Of a stretch of DNA of 64,000 bases, positions 54,852 to 63,720 are shown piece by piece (positions within the stretch are counted from its first letter, which is position 1; every line of letters starts with the position of its first letter). Source of the DNA: Halorientalis sp. IM1011 (GTDB lineage Archaea; Halobacteriota; Halobacteria; Halobacteriales; Haloarculaceae). Under the pieces are notes generated by a model, which saw nothing but the letters and a program-made list of their open reading frames with translations, had not been told where the DNA came from and made no database searches. Made by a program: the position numbers and the translations under genes. The stretch lies in contig NZ_CP019067.1 of NCBI RefSeq assembly GCF_001989615.1, positions 2,728,001 to 2,792,000 of the forward strand. Direction: 5' to 3'.

Positions 54852-55292
54852 ATGCAACCTTCGGTAACGCTGTTTGGCCCGCTGGATACGATCCTGGGCC
54901 CCCACATGGAGTACGTGCTGCTGGCGCTGGCCGTGATCAACATCGGGACTCGCGCGTTCACCTACCGCAGGCACGTCAAACAGGCCGAGGACGGCGGTGC
55001 GGAGGCTGTCAGTCGAAACCCGATCCACGCGGCCAGTAACGTCCTGTTCGTGCTCGCGGCGTTCTACTACACGACGCTGCACCAGCACTCGGGCATCGTC
55101 GCCTCCGCGCTCGTCGTCGGCGTGTTCATCACCGACTTCTTCGAGTTCGAGGCCCGCAAGGTCGAGGCCCGCCGCGGCATCGACATCGAGCGACCCAAAG
55201 GGGCCATCGCCGCGTCCCTGCTCGCACTCGCCTACATCGCGTATCTCAGCCTCTTCTTCCTCGTCGAAGGCCTCGTCGGACGGGTCATCTGA
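54852..55292 (+). CDS. Four-helix membrane protein of unknown function
   Basis: The protein has 146 residues with membrane helices at about 16-36, 55-76, 82-100 and 120-142. A conserved-looking loop TYRRHVKQAEDGGAEAVSRNP faces the cytoplasm. I do not recognise a named function. It lies next to the bc-complex cluster and such genes travel with it in other Halobacteria, to my recollection, so it may be an accessory of that complex. Confidence 0.78.
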   Translation: MQPSVTLFGPLDTILGPHMEYVLLALAVINIGTRAFTYRRHVKQAEDGGAEAVSRNPIHAASNVLFVLAAFYYTTLHQHSGIVASALVVGVFITDFFEFEARKVEARRGIDIERPKGAIAASLLALAYIAYLSLFFLVEGLVGRVI

Positions 55293-55315
55293 TCGCGGCC
55301 CGACGGCTTCTTCTC

Positions 55316-55546
55316 TCAGGTCGCCTCGTCGACAGCGGCGACATCGCCGTATCTCCCGATCGGTGCTCCGGTGAAGCCGACAACTACTCCGTCTGCGCTT
55401 TCGAGGCGTAGATCCCGCTCTCCTGTCCTGTCGACAGTCGTCACGCGCTGACGGTCAGGCCACGCTGTGTCGGCGACCGTCGGAGGCACCTCACGCCGCC
55501 CCGAAAGCTCGCGGTACTCGGTAGCGATGTCGGACGAATCCGTCAC
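55316..55546 (-). CDS. Possible small soluble protein
   Basis: This is a 76-residue reading frame, polar and rich in Asp, Arg and Val (TDSSDIATEYRELSG start). Its composition fits haloarchaeal proteins, but it has no motif and no homologue I recognise. It lies between two membrane-protein genes. It could equally be an open frame by chance. Confidence 0.4.
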   Translation of the reverse strand: MTDSSDIATEYRELSGRREVPPTVADTAWPDRQRVTTVDRTGERDLRLESADGVVVGFTGAPIGRYGDVAAVDEAT

Positions 55547-55617
55547 GGGCCAGAATGAAGACGCGAGCGGCGACCGTGTCGAGCACGGTGGGCGGCCGAA
55601 AACGAAGCGACCGTTTG

Positions 55618-55884
55618 TCAGTTACTGCGCTCGGCCCACGCGTCGCGTGCCTGGTCGAGCAGCGGGATGACGACCCAGAACGTCAGCGCGCCCAGGATCG
55701 CGAACCAGAACAGCGCGTCTTTCAGGAACAGCGCGATGCTACCGTAGACGTCAGGGTCCGACGGCGGTGCGGCCAGCAGCTGCCCCTCCTCGAAGCTTGC
55801 CGTGGTGTACCAGCCCGCGAGCACCATCCAGGCCAGTCCCGCCGTGGTGAAGATACCGAGACCCTTGGCGAATTCGTCAGCCAT
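55618..55884 (-). CDS. Small two-helix membrane protein, last gene of the bc cluster
   Basis: The protein has 88 residues with two membrane helices (GLGIFTTAGLAWMVLAGWY and LFWFAILGALTFWVVIPLL). The start at 55884 overlaps the end of the previous gene by eight bases, so they are co-translated. It closes the halocyanin/Rieske/cytochrome b operon. The role is unknown; small subunits of this type may stabilise the complex. Confidence 0.82.
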   Translation of the reverse strand: MADEFAKGLGIFTTAGLAWMVLAGWYTTASFEEGQLLAAPPSDPDVYGSIALFLKDALFWFAILGALTFWVVIPLLDQARDAWAERSN

Positions 55885-56281
55885 TATCCGACTGTTCGTC
55901 GGTGTCGTCTTTAGACTTTCCCATTCCCTCCGCACGGAATCGGGTCGAGAACGCGTAAGCGGCGGCTCCCGCCAGTATGAGCCCGATACCGGCCAGCGCC
56001 GCGAGCGGCTGGATCTCCGAGAGCGAGGCCGTCGCCCGGTTGGTCGCCGAGTCGAGCACCACGAACCCGCCGACGACCGTCACGATGGCGAACAGCGTCG
56101 TGAACACCGTGATCGCTTTGTACACCCGCATCGGAACCTCGACGTCGCGGTCCGCGCTTTCGTCTTCCGAACTCTGGTGGTCCACGCCTCGGTCGGCGGG
56201 TCCGTCCGACCCGTCCGCCGGATCGTCGGGCGCTGTCTCTGTCGGCGTCTCGGACGGATCGAGCTGATCGTCTGATGTCAT
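55877..56281 (-). CDS. Membrane protein of the bc cluster with acidic N-terminus
   Basis: The protein has 134 residues. The first 50 are disordered and very acidic (DDQLDPSETPTETAPDD). Two membrane helices follow (about 55-75 and 92-112), and the C-terminus is cytoplasmic with a charged end. It is encoded between cytochrome b and the last small subunit. No known domain is seen. Confidence 0.82.
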   Translation of the reverse strand: MTSDDQLDPSETPTETAPDDPADGSDGPADRGVDHQSSEDESADRDVEVPMRVYKAITVFTTLFAIVTVVGGFVVLDSATNRATASLSEIQPLAALAGIGLILAGAAAYAFSTRFRAEGMGKSKDDTDEQSDNG

Positions 56282-56324
56282 AAAACGAGTGGAACAGGCG
56301 GTCGGACGGGACCTCCGGGTCCCG

Positions 56325-57080
56325 TTACTTCGGCGGCCGCAGCCGGTAGTACCGGCGGTTGAGGGTGAACATGTACCCCTCGCGCATCGACTTGAGGATT
56401 CCGTAGCTGATGAACCCTGCCACGAACGGGAGCAGGAAGGTCAGGTCGAACAGGAGCTTCGACCCCATCGGGACCAGGTTCTTGACCGACAGCACGGCGA
56501 TGGTGAAGGCGAACACGACGCCGAAGACGCCGACCGACGCCCAGAAGGGCTGTTCGACCGGTCGCCGGGCCGCGCCCTTGTTCAGGAACGGGACGATGGT
56601 GATCACACCCACGACGACCAGGTTCGCCAGGACGCCGTAGGTCCGGTCGGCCATCAGCTTCTGCCCGCCCAGCAGCGCCAGCTCGGGGTTGAGCGGGCCG
56701 AGCTTGAGCAGGCCGAACGACCAGTACAGGTACCAGTCCGGCAGGATGACTGCAGGCGTACTCGAGGAGTTCGCCGGCGGCATCATCTCCGGGGGAAGCG
56801 TCGCCGAGAGGAACACGATCATGCCGACGAAGAAACTCGTCAGCGCGAGGTTCCGGATCATCTCGTGGGGCCAGGCCGGGAAGCCCAGCACGTCACGCTC
56901 GACGTAACTGGACTCCTGGCGCAGGTCCTGGTCCTCGCGGCGTGCCCGCTCGAAGTACTCGTAGGTCAGCCGGGAGAGCCCCTGCGTGCGCTCCTTGCGC
57001 TCGCTCCACGTGGGGGTCTCGTCGTCCGGCGGGACGATGCCCGTGCCTCCGTCCGTTTCGGGAGTGTCGTTGTCGCTCAT
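56325..57080 (-). CDS. Cytochrome b, C-terminal half (subunit IV-like)
   Basis: The 251-residue protein has an acidic start and three to four helices of the C-terminal cytochrome b domain. The quinol-oxidation motif normally PEWY is PDWYLYWSFGLLK here. Splitting cytochrome b into two proteins resembles b6f. It works with the N-terminal half encoded just upstream, four bases away. Confidence 0.93.
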   Translation of the reverse strand: MSDNDTPETDGGTGIVPPDDETPTWSERKERTQGLSRLTYEYFERARREDQDLRQESSYVERDVLGFPAWPHEMIRNLALTSFFVGMIVFLSATLPPEMMPPANSSSTPAVILPDWYLYWSFGLLKLGPLNPELALLGGQKLMADRTYGVLANLVVVGVITIVPFLNKGAARRPVEQPFWASVGVFGVVFAFTIAVLSVKNLVPMGSKLLFDLTFLLPFVAGFISYGILKSMREGYMFTLNRRYYRLRPPK

Positions 57081-57084
57081 TGTA

Positions 57085-57888
57085 TTAGTGTGGTTCCGCG
57101 ATGCCCTGCATCCAGACGATGCCGATGTGGACCGCGATCAGCCCCGTCACGAGGAACGGCAGGAAGAACACGTGCAGGATGTACATCCGTTGCAACGTGG
57201 CCTGCGTCAGCGTGAAACCACCGAACAGGAGCTGGGCCGTCCACTCACCCGCGAGCGGAATCGACAGCGCCATCTCGACGCCGATCTGTCCCGCCCAGTA
57301 GCTCAGCTGGTTCCACGGGAGCAGGTATCCGGAGTACCCGAACACCATCGTCATCGAAATCAGGACGATGCCGATGATCCAGTTGAGCTCGCGGGGTTCC
57401 TTGTACGCACCCGTAAAGTAGACGCGCAGCATGTGCAGGAAGACGGCCGCGGTCATCACCTGCGCGGCCCAGCGGTGGATCGACCGGAGCATGTACCCGA
57501 AGTTCAGGTCCTGCATGATGTACCGCAGCGACTCGTAGGCGACAGTCGGATCGCCCGTCGCGCCGGCTGCCGCCGGCGCGTAGTAGAACCCGAGCAAGGC
57601 CCCGGACACCGCCGCGACCAGATATGCCAGCGTCGAGAACGACCCCAGCGCGTACAACGGGTACCAGTACCAGAACTTGTTGTCGAGCCCGTACTGCTCG
57701 GTGTGGCTCTTCGGCATCTGCAGGTTGACCTTGTAGTAGAGGTCCTCCAGCAGCTCCAGATAGTCGACCAGGCGGAGCCGCTTGTCGAGCCACATCAACA
57801 GGGTGAGATAGCGCTCCTCGAGCGCCGTGAGGTCGCGCTCCTCCATCCAGCCTTTGTGATCGTGTTCGTCTTTTTTCTCGAGACTCAT
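57085..57888 (-). CDS. Cytochrome b, N-terminal half
   Basis: The 267-residue protein has about four membrane helices. Heme-binding histidines are expected in MLRSIHRWAAQ and FLHMLRVY on one helix and in YILHVFFLPF and IAVHIGIV on another, which is the two-heme b pattern. The quinone site segment GYSGYLLPWNQL is also present. With the C-terminal half it moves electrons across the membrane from menaquinol. Confidence 0.95.
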   Translation of the reverse strand: MSLEKKDEHDHKGWMEERDLTALEERYLTLLMWLDKRLRLVDYLELLEDLYYKVNLQMPKSHTEQYGLDNKFWYWYPLYALGSFSTLAYLVAAVSGALLGFYYAPAAAGATGDPTVAYESLRYIMQDLNFGYMLRSIHRWAAQVMTAAVFLHMLRVYFTGAYKEPRELNWIIGIVLISMTMVFGYSGYLLPWNQLSYWAGQIGVEMALSIPLAGEWTAQLLFGGFTLTQATLQRMYILHVFFLPFLVTGLIAVHIGIVWMQGIAEPH

Positions 57889-57890
57889 CG

Positions 57891-58766
57891 TTATTCACCC
57901 GGGCGTGGCAGGGCCACGAAGGACTTGCTGACCGGACTGAACGGGTCGTACACCGACTGGTGGCACTGGCAGTACACCTCGTTCTCGGCGTCGAACTTCG
58001 CGCTGCCCTCGTAGGTCTTGAAGCCCGGGACACAGCAGAAGTGGGTGCACTTGTTCAGCCAGGCCATGAAGTTCTGTTCCGTGGCGGCCCCGATGAAGCT
58101 CTGGACCTCGCCGGGGAGCTCGCTGTACGGCCCTTCGCCGTTCGCCATCTTCGAGACCTCGGGACTCCGGAGCACCTGCACCGGAACGGTCTGGACGTCA
58201 CCGTCGGAGCGCCAGGCGGCCTCGGCGGGCTTTCCCAGCCCGCTCTGGCCGATGCCGTTGCCCCAGCTCTCGTAATCGGAGAAGTCGTCGACGAACAGCT
58301 TCTCGCCGGACTCCTTGGCCTCGGACTGCCAGGACAGCGACGGCCCGGACGACGACCGGAAGAAGTTGTCCTGGTCGGCCTCGGGGTCGAGCCCCTCGGC
58401 GGTCTGGATCCCGCAATACTGGAACCAGGCCGACGAGTACGTCGTCCCGCCGAGTTCCGTCTCCGCGATGGTGACTTCCTGACCCTGTACGGTCTCGGTC
58501 TTGACGTCCGGCCAGACGCCTTTCAGCGCACCTTCCGAGTCGACCGTCAGCGGGATGATCGGCATCCCGCGCGGTGCCGGGCCGTCCGTGTTCTCGATAC
58601 CCATGAACTGCGTGATCCCACCGCCGGTACCGGTCGGCGACGTCGCCGTGTCGAGGGCGACTGCGCCGCCGACGCCGACGCTCGATAACGCAGCACTGCC
58701 GACGACGCCTTTCACGAAGCGTCGTCGACCCGTCTCGCTCGGATATTTGTCTTCGTCGAGTGGCAT
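57891..58766 (-). CDS. Rieske iron-sulfur protein
   Basis: The 291-residue protein carries a Tat-like RRRFVKGVVGSAA signal anchor and the 2Fe-2S motifs CTHFCCVPG and CQCHQSVYDP near the end. A large insert lies between the anchor and the cluster domain. It delivers quinol electrons to halocyanin or a cytochrome. It lies three bases before the cytochrome b gene, in an operon order of Rieske then b subunits. Confidence 0.95.
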   Translation of the reverse strand: MPLDEDKYPSETGRRRFVKGVVGSAALSSVGVGGAVALDTATSPTGTGGGITQFMGIENTDGPAPRGMPIIPLTVDSEGALKGVWPDVKTETVQGQEVTIAETELGGTTYSSAWFQYCGIQTAEGLDPEADQDNFFRSSSGPSLSWQSEAKESGEKLFVDDFSDYESWGNGIGQSGLGKPAEAAWRSDGDVQTVPVQVLRSPEVSKMANGEGPYSELPGEVQSFIGAATEQNFMAWLNKCTHFCCVPGFKTYEGSAKFDAENEVYCQCHQSVYDPFSPVSKSFVALPRPGE

Positions 58767-58768
58767 AG

Positions 58769-59158
58769 TTATCGCTTGTAGTAGGGGTATAGCGCCCGCT
58801 TGACTCCTTCCCAGGGACTCTCATCGGTGAGCGACTCGCCGTCGACGTCGTCCTCGCGGACGTACAGATCCTCCCACTTGCGCCGACGCTTCTTCACGAT
58901 CATCACGTCGGGCAGGAACTCCTTTCGGTACAGCATGAGGATGAAGGCGAGATCGATGAAGATCGCCGCGAGGAGGCCGCCGAGGAACATGTTCCCCATC
59001 TCCGAGAAGCCCCAGCCGCCGATCAGACCGTACGTGAACAGGGCGACGAAGATGATCTCGACGACCGTCAACAGGACGATGGCGAGCGCCGCGGCCGTGC
59101 TCTCTCGCGGCGGCTCGTACCGGTGGATGTCACCGTAACTGCTGCCTTCAGAGGACAT
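58769..59158 (-). CDS. Small membrane protein between halocyanin and Rieske genes
   Basis: The protein has 129 residues with two membrane helices (about 24-46 and 56-75), followed by a basic-then-acidic cytoplasmic tail ending KRALYPYYKR. Its ATG overlaps the halocyanin stop by one base (TGATG), so translation is coupled. No family function is known to me; position suggests a bc-complex accessory subunit. Confidence 0.85.
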   Translation of the reverse strand: MSSEGSSYGDIHRYEPPRESTAAALAIVLLTVVEIIFVALFTYGLIGGWGFSEMGNMFLGGLLAAIFIDLAFILMLYRKEFLPDVMIVKKRRRKWEDLYVREDDVDGESLTDESPWEGVKRALYPYYKR

Positions 59159-59808
59159 CAGTCGTTCCCTCCTTTGGTGTGTGGCGATTCACCGTACTTC
59201 AGCAGGAAGAAGGTGAACACCAGCGACACGATCACCATCAGGATGGTCGCCAGACCGACGTAATGGGCCTGGAACGGCACGCCCATCTCGTGGAGGCTCT
59301 TCTCGCCGCCGCCGGTTTCCATCTGTACCGTCGGGTAGTCCGATCCGACGACGATCGAACCCTTCATTCCCATTCCTTCGTGGGGGACACAGTGGTAATT
59401 GTAGATGCCACCCTCCTCGAAGGTGTACTCGAAGGTGACGCCGGAACCGCTCTCGGCAGCGCCCGAGTCGAAAACCTCGTCGTTGCTAACCACGTTGTGG
59501 GCTCCGCCTTCACCGGTCCATTCCCACACGACCGTCGTTCCCGTGTCCACGTGGACCGCTGGCGGACTGAAGCCGTAACCTTGGCTTCCGGTCCCGACCT
59601 GAACGGTCACCTCGTCGTTACCGGTCTGGTCGGCCGGTTGGCCGCCACCGTAACCGTTTGCGTCGTCCAGATAGCCGCCGAAGTCCGGGCGCGTCGCGCC
59701 GCCATCGCCGCCTTCGGAGGACGCGGCGGCTGTGCCCGCTCCCGCAGACACGGCGGCGGTCGCGCCGGCAGCCCCGCCGGCTGTCCGGATAAAGTCCCGC
59801 CTGTTCAT
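59158..59808 (-). CDS. Halocyanin with C-terminal membrane anchor
   Basis: The 216-residue blue copper protein has a Tat signal (MNRRDFIRTAGGAAG) but no lipobox cysteine. The copper ligands are H104 in GAHNVV, C140 and H143 in HCVPHEG, and M148 (or M146). A membrane helix near residues 182-205 anchors the C-terminus. It is first in the bc operon and is therefore the likely electron acceptor of the Rieske protein, replacing soluble cytochrome c. A frame open to 59877 is not used; TATA at 59834-59840 supports 59808. Confidence 0.95.
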   Translation of the reverse strand: MNRRDFIRTAGGAAGATAAVSAGAGTAAASSEGGDGGATRPDFGGYLDDANGYGGGQPADQTGNDEVTVQVGTGSQGYGFSPPAVHVDTGTTVVWEWTGEGGAHNVVSNDEVFDSGAAESGSGVTFEYTFEEGGIYNYHCVPHEGMGMKGSIVVGSDYPTVQMETGGGEKSLHEMGVPFQAHYVGLATILMVIVSLVFTFFLLKYGESPHTKGGND

Positions 59809-59833
59809 ATACACAACTGACTCAGAACTGGCT

Positions 59834-59840
59834 TTGTATA
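59834..59840 (-). promoter_or_regulatory. TATA box of the halocyanin/bc operon
   Basis: On the minus strand TTTATAC lies about 26-32 bases before the halocyanin ATG, the standard archaeal position for a leaderless transcript. Confidence 0.6.
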
Positions 59841-59877
59841 AACCCACCGAATACGGGCCCGAGACGGGGGTTGACAC

Positions 59878-60765
59878 TCAGGAAACTGATCCGGAATCAC
59901 GCCCCTCGTCGTCGCGCTCGTCGGCTGCTGTGGACGATCCCAGTTCAGCCGCTGACGCCGCACCCGGCCCGCCCTCGTCGCGCCACTCCTCGTCCTCGAT
60001 CGGGAGGAAGTCCGGTCGCTCGCCGTCTTCGATCCCGATGGCACGCAACCGTGTGCGGTACTCCTCGGCGCGGAACCGGTCCGAGAGCCGCGCGTTCGCC
60101 ACGGTGAAAAACAGGGCGACCCCGATCAACAGGAAGGCGAACCCGGCGACGACGGCGACGACGTTCAGACCGAAGACGATCCAGGCCCCGAGCAGGCCGA
60201 TCCCGGCGAGCACCTGCATCCCGCCGACGAGCTGGAGCATCAGATTCCCCAGTTCGCCGCTCCCCTCCGGAACCTCCGTCGGCTTCGGGAGGACCTCACC
60301 GTCGGGCATCTCGGGGACGTCGTACTCCTCCATCGAACAGAGTGCGACCACGGGCTTTACGTCTCGCAGGACGGTGCCGAACCCCTCGACCGTTCCGTCC
60401 GGGTAGACGGTGGCGTACCCCTCGTCGGAGTAGGCGACGACCCGGCCGTCCTTCAGCCGCTCCACGCGTGCGAACACGTCACGAACCACGACCCGATTCT
60501 TGAGGTCCGCCTCGACCCGGTCGAGCAACTCCTGCCCGGTGATCCACGTGTCGGGGTCGAAAGCCGCATCCCACTCCTCGGCGCTCATCTCGGCCATCTG
60601 GTCCGGGCCGAAGTCGTCGAAGTCGTACTGGGACTCGACCTGCTCACGTAACTCCTCGGTCGACACCGCCTCGGCATCGTCCGGACGCTCGCTCGCTGGT
60701 GCGCCCGTTTCGGTCTCGTCTGGACCGTCCTCGTCGCCGGCGGAGGTCGACTCTGGATCGGCCAT
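59878..60765 (-). CDS. Membrane protein linked to the bc cluster
   Basis: The 295-residue protein has a long acidic N-terminal domain (about 170 residues with RDVFARVERLKDGRVVAYSDEGYAT in segments). Two membrane helices follow (around 183-225) and then an acidic tail. It lies upstream of the halocyanin operon in the same direction, with its own stop 69 bases before it. It is a conserved-looking protein with no known domain. Confidence 0.8.
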   Translation of the reverse strand: MADPESTSAGDEDGPDETETGAPASERPDDAEAVSTEELREQVESQYDFDDFGPDQMAEMSAEEWDAAFDPDTWITGQELLDRVEADLKNRVVVRDVFARVERLKDGRVVAYSDEGYATVYPDGTVEGFGTVLRDVKPVVALCSMEEYDVPEMPDGEVLPKPTEVPEGSGELGNLMLQLVGGMQVLAGIGLLGAWIVFGLNVVAVVAGFAFLLIGVALFFTVANARLSDRFRAEEYRTRLRAIGIEDGERPDFLPIEDEEWRDEGGPGAASAAELGSSTAADERDDEGRDSGSVS

Positions 60766-60858
60766 TTGGCGGCGATACGGGGGGAAGCCGTATACGCTTT
60801 CCGACCCGCGTTCCCCCGGTTTCGGCACGTTTTAGCGGCCCCTGTCCCTAGGCCGGCC

Positions 60859-61344
60859 ATGGTCGCCCTGTCGGACGCGACGATCGCGACGCTCGTCCTC
60901 CTCGCGGTCTCGTCCAGTTTCCCCTGCTTCCTCTATGGAGCCTGGATCATGATCGACACCGAGCAGGTCACCTGGGGCGTGCTGACTTACCATCTCAAGT
61001 TCATCGGGACTGGACTGACGCTGACCACTGTCCCGATGCTGTTGTGGATGGTGCCGCGACTGGCCGACCAGCTCGGCGGCCCGGCTGCCATCCACGCGTT
61101 TCTCGGTCTCCAGGCATACGCGATGCTCGCGTTCGGCTTCACGGGTATCGTGCGAGTCTTCCGGGCCAAGTGGGAACACGACCTCTATCACGACTACGAC
61201 GAGGACGTGTTGCTCGACGAGATCGGCTCCGACCGGTTGCAGTTCTACCGGCGCCGCATCCGGATCGGGGTGTTCGGCTACACGTTCTTCTGGCTTCTGG
61301 CCTACGTCGTCGGCATCTCACGCTACGCCGTCATGTACCTGTAG
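60859..61344 (+). CDS. Four-helix membrane protein of unknown function
   Basis: The 161-residue protein has helices at about 8-30, 42-65, 75-97 and 135-158 and a positively charged loop containing FRAKWEHDLYHDYDED. It is divergent from the bc-cluster protein, with which it shares the promoter region. Some Halobacteria carry similar genes beside bc genes, to my recollection. Function is unknown. Confidence 0.78.
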   Translation: MVALSDATIATLVLLAVSSSFPCFLYGAWIMIDTEQVTWGVLTYHLKFIGTGLTLTTVPMLLWMVPRLADQLGGPAAIHAFLGLQAYAMLAFGFTGIVRVFRAKWEHDLYHDYDEDVLLDEIGSDRLQFYRRRIRIGVFGYTFFWLLAYVVGISRYAVMYL

Positions 61345-61906
61345 AAGCGTGTGGCCGGAGAGCCGGCCGAAAATGACAGGGTGATGCCCGGGACGATCGC
61401 AGAGGGGGTCGAAGATGGGTGTCGATTCGGGTGGGTGCGTGCCGATCGACGCCCGTGTAGTGGGTGGCAGTGGTGGGTAGGGGGGAGGGTATCGCGCGAA
61501 GACGACGTGTCCGTCGCGTTCCGACGGGCCGACGCGGATCGCATCGAGCGACTGATCGTCAGTGACGCCGTGTTTGCCCGAGAGTGCGGCGTCGCGGCGT
61601 GGCGTCGGCCAGGTCTCGTCTCCGTAGGGTCTTCCTATCGACCCTACGTCTCAGTAAGGGGGCGATAGACGTATAACCGTTTTTTCAGCCTATTCTGGCT
61701 TGCAGGCCGTCTCTTCAGCTATCAGTGCTGATTGGTCTCGGATGCTTGCGACTCGGGCGTCACTCGCTGTAACGCTGGCGGCCAGGTCGTCACTGTGAGC
61801 GCTGGCCCGTCGTGTCGCCGGTAGGCTGTGCTGAACGCCACTCACGATCAGATAGAGAACTGGTGGCTCGGGGATCTCAGTCGAGATTTCGGCAGTAAGC
61901 GACCCT
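61345..61906. other. Gene-free region with a perfect inverted repeat
   Basis: The 562 bases contain no frame I can support as a gene. A perfect 9-bp inverted repeat CGTAGGGTC/GACCCTACG with an 8-base gap lies at 61623-61648. About 25 bases later come GTATAACC (61671-61678) and a run of six T (61679-61684), so this could be a terminator for the upstream gene or an operator next to a promoter. No RNA gene is recognised. Confidence 0.5.
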
Positions 61907-62590
61907 TTACCAGGGTTCGCCGCTGGCGAGATCCACGTCAGCGTCGACTTTCGATGACGGACAGATGTCTTCGAGGATACAGTCCGCACAGTCCGGGTTC
62001 CGTGCCGTACAGGTCGCCCGGCCGTGACTGATCAGCAGGTGAGTGTAGTCCTGCCACTCCGATTCGGGAACGACCGGCATGAGGTCCTGTTCGATCGCTT
62101 CCGGACGCTCCTCTTCGGTGATCCCGAGTCGGCGGCTCAGCCGCTGGACGTGCGTGTCGACGACGATTCCCTCCACGACCTCGTGGCCGTGCTGGAGCAC
62201 CACGTTGGCCGTCTTCCGGCCGACCCCCTGGAGGTCGGTCAACTCGGACATCGTGTCGGGAACCTCTTCGTCGTGTTCCTCGACGATAGTCTGGCAGGCG
62301 CTCGTGATGTACCCCGCCTTGTTGTTGTAGTAGGTGATCGAGTTCAGGTCCTCGGCGAGCTCCGCCTCGTCGACCTCGGCGTAGTCCTCGGCGGACTCGT
62401 ACTTCTCGAAGAGGTGTTCGGTCTCCTTGTTGACCCGCTCGTCGGTGCACTGCGCCGAGAGGATCACGGCGATCAGTAGTTCCAGCCGGTTCGAGAAGTT
62501 CAGCGAGATGGTCGTGTCGGGGAACTCCCCGTGGAGGCGGTCGATGACTTCCTGTGTCTGTTCCTCGCGCGAGGAAAGCGGCGTGCCCAT
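61907..62590 (-). CDS. nth: Endonuclease III
   Basis: The 227-residue DNA glycosylase/AP lyase removes oxidised pyrimidines. The helix-hairpin-helix is LQGVGRKTANVV, containing the catalytic lysine, and the catalytic aspartate is in VVDTHVQRLSRRLG. A 4Fe-4S cluster near the end has cysteines in CTARNPDCADCILEDIC (spacing 6-2-5). Length and start are normal. A long plus-strand frame over it is an artefact. Confidence 0.97.
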   Translation of the reverse strand: MGTPLSSREEQTQEVIDRLHGEFPDTTISLNFSNRLELLIAVILSAQCTDERVNKETEHLFEKYESAEDYAEVDEAELAEDLNSITYYNNKAGYITSACQTIVEEHDEEVPDTMSELTDLQGVGRKTANVVLQHGHEVVEGIVVDTHVQRLSRRLGITEEERPEAIEQDLMPVVPESEWQDYTHLLISHGRATCTARNPDCADCILEDICPSSKVDADVDLASGEPW

Positions 62591-62830
62591 ATCGAGGCCA
62601 GCGGACTCCGCGGACTTTGCCGTTCCGTTTGGGGCGAACAGGCGACACGCGACCGTGGTATTCGCGAAGCGATGTGTCGCGCTCCCGCGGGACGCTCCGC
62701 GTCGGTTCGTCAGGTCACGGCCCGCGGTGGTCCCGTTTCGGTACGAAAGGGTACGGGCGAAAAAGCGCTCGCCGGTAGGGCCGAACCGCCGGCCGAAAGG
62801 CTATACCTGTGGCCCCACTCGGTTCGGTCG

Positions 62831-63628
62831 ATGGCGATCCGTCGACTGCTCAGAGGGGATCTCTCGGATGCGGCAGTCGAATCGGTCGTCGAGGCGGTCG
62901 CCGAACGGTACGGGTTACCGGCCGACCGCGTGACCTTTCTGGAGGCCGACAACTGGCTGTCGACCCCGCTGGTGATCGACGACGAGGTGTTCGTGAAGGT
63001 CATCACCGACCGGCACACGCTCGTCCACGCACTCCTGACGGCGGGGCGGAACCTCGGCGCGTTCTCCAGCGGTACCGAGGGGTTTTTCGGTCACTTCGAC
63101 TCGCCGGTCGAGATGGCCGAACACGAACTCGCCGCGACCCGACGGATTCGCGAACTCGGGCTCGACGCCCCGGAACCCATCGAGGCGTTCGAGGTCGACG
63201 GGCTCGGCGTCCTCGTCCTGGAGTATCTGCCCGAGTTTCGAACGCTCGACGTACTGGATGCCGCGGCCGTCCGGGACCACGCCCCGGGGCTGTTCGGGGC
63301 GCTGTCGACCATGCACGCCGACGGGCTGGTCCACGGCGACCTCCGTGCCGAGAACGTCCTCGTGGCCGACGGTGACCTCTACTTCATCGACGCGACGAAC
63401 GTCCGCGGGGACGGCCTCGACGACGCGCAGGCCTACGACGTGGCCTGTGCCCTGGGGGCGCTGGCTCCCGAGATCGGAGCACAGGCGACGGTCACGGCGG
63501 CGCTGACCGCGTACTCGCCCGCGGAACTGCTCGACGCGCGGGCGTTTCTGGACTTCGTCAACATCCGTCCGGATCACAGTTTCGACGCGGCAGCGGTCAA
63601 AGGTGAGATCGAGAAAGTGGCGACTTGA
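62831..63628 (+). CDS. RIO/Bud32-like protein kinase
   Basis: The 265-residue protein has a kinase core. The ATP lysine is K56 in VFVKVI. The catalytic loop is HGDLRAENVL (D170, N175), and the metal aspartate is D187 in FIDATN, as in RIO and Bud32 kinases. The N-terminal 50 residues have helix-rich segments like winged-helix RIO domains. The substrate is unknown. It stands alone, with the divergent nth gene upstream. The ATG at 62831 is used; the longer frame is an artefact. Confidence 0.88.
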   Translation: MAIRRLLRGDLSDAAVESVVEAVAERYGLPADRVTFLEADNWLSTPLVIDDEVFVKVITDRHTLVHALLTAGRNLGAFSSGTEGFFGHFDSPVEMAEHELAATRRIRELGLDAPEPIEAFEVDGLGVLVLEYLPEFRTLDVLDAAAVRDHAPGLFGALSTMHADGLVHGDLRAENVLVADGDLYFIDATNVRGDGLDDAQAYDVACALGALAPEIGAQATVTAALTAYSPAELLDARAFLDFVNIRPDHSFDAAAVKGEIEKVAT

Positions 63629-63720
63629 CGGCTCTCGACACTGTTTCATCCAGTTCGACCATGTTACAATCGTTAAGCGGCGGATAGCTATCACCGTGGC
63701 ATCGATAGGTGAGACTGCCG

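Noticed and set aside
61351-61668. A 105-residue plus-strand frame in the gap before nth
   Set aside because: Trp/Arg-rich with no acidic bias, no promoter in place and no domain; treated as chance.
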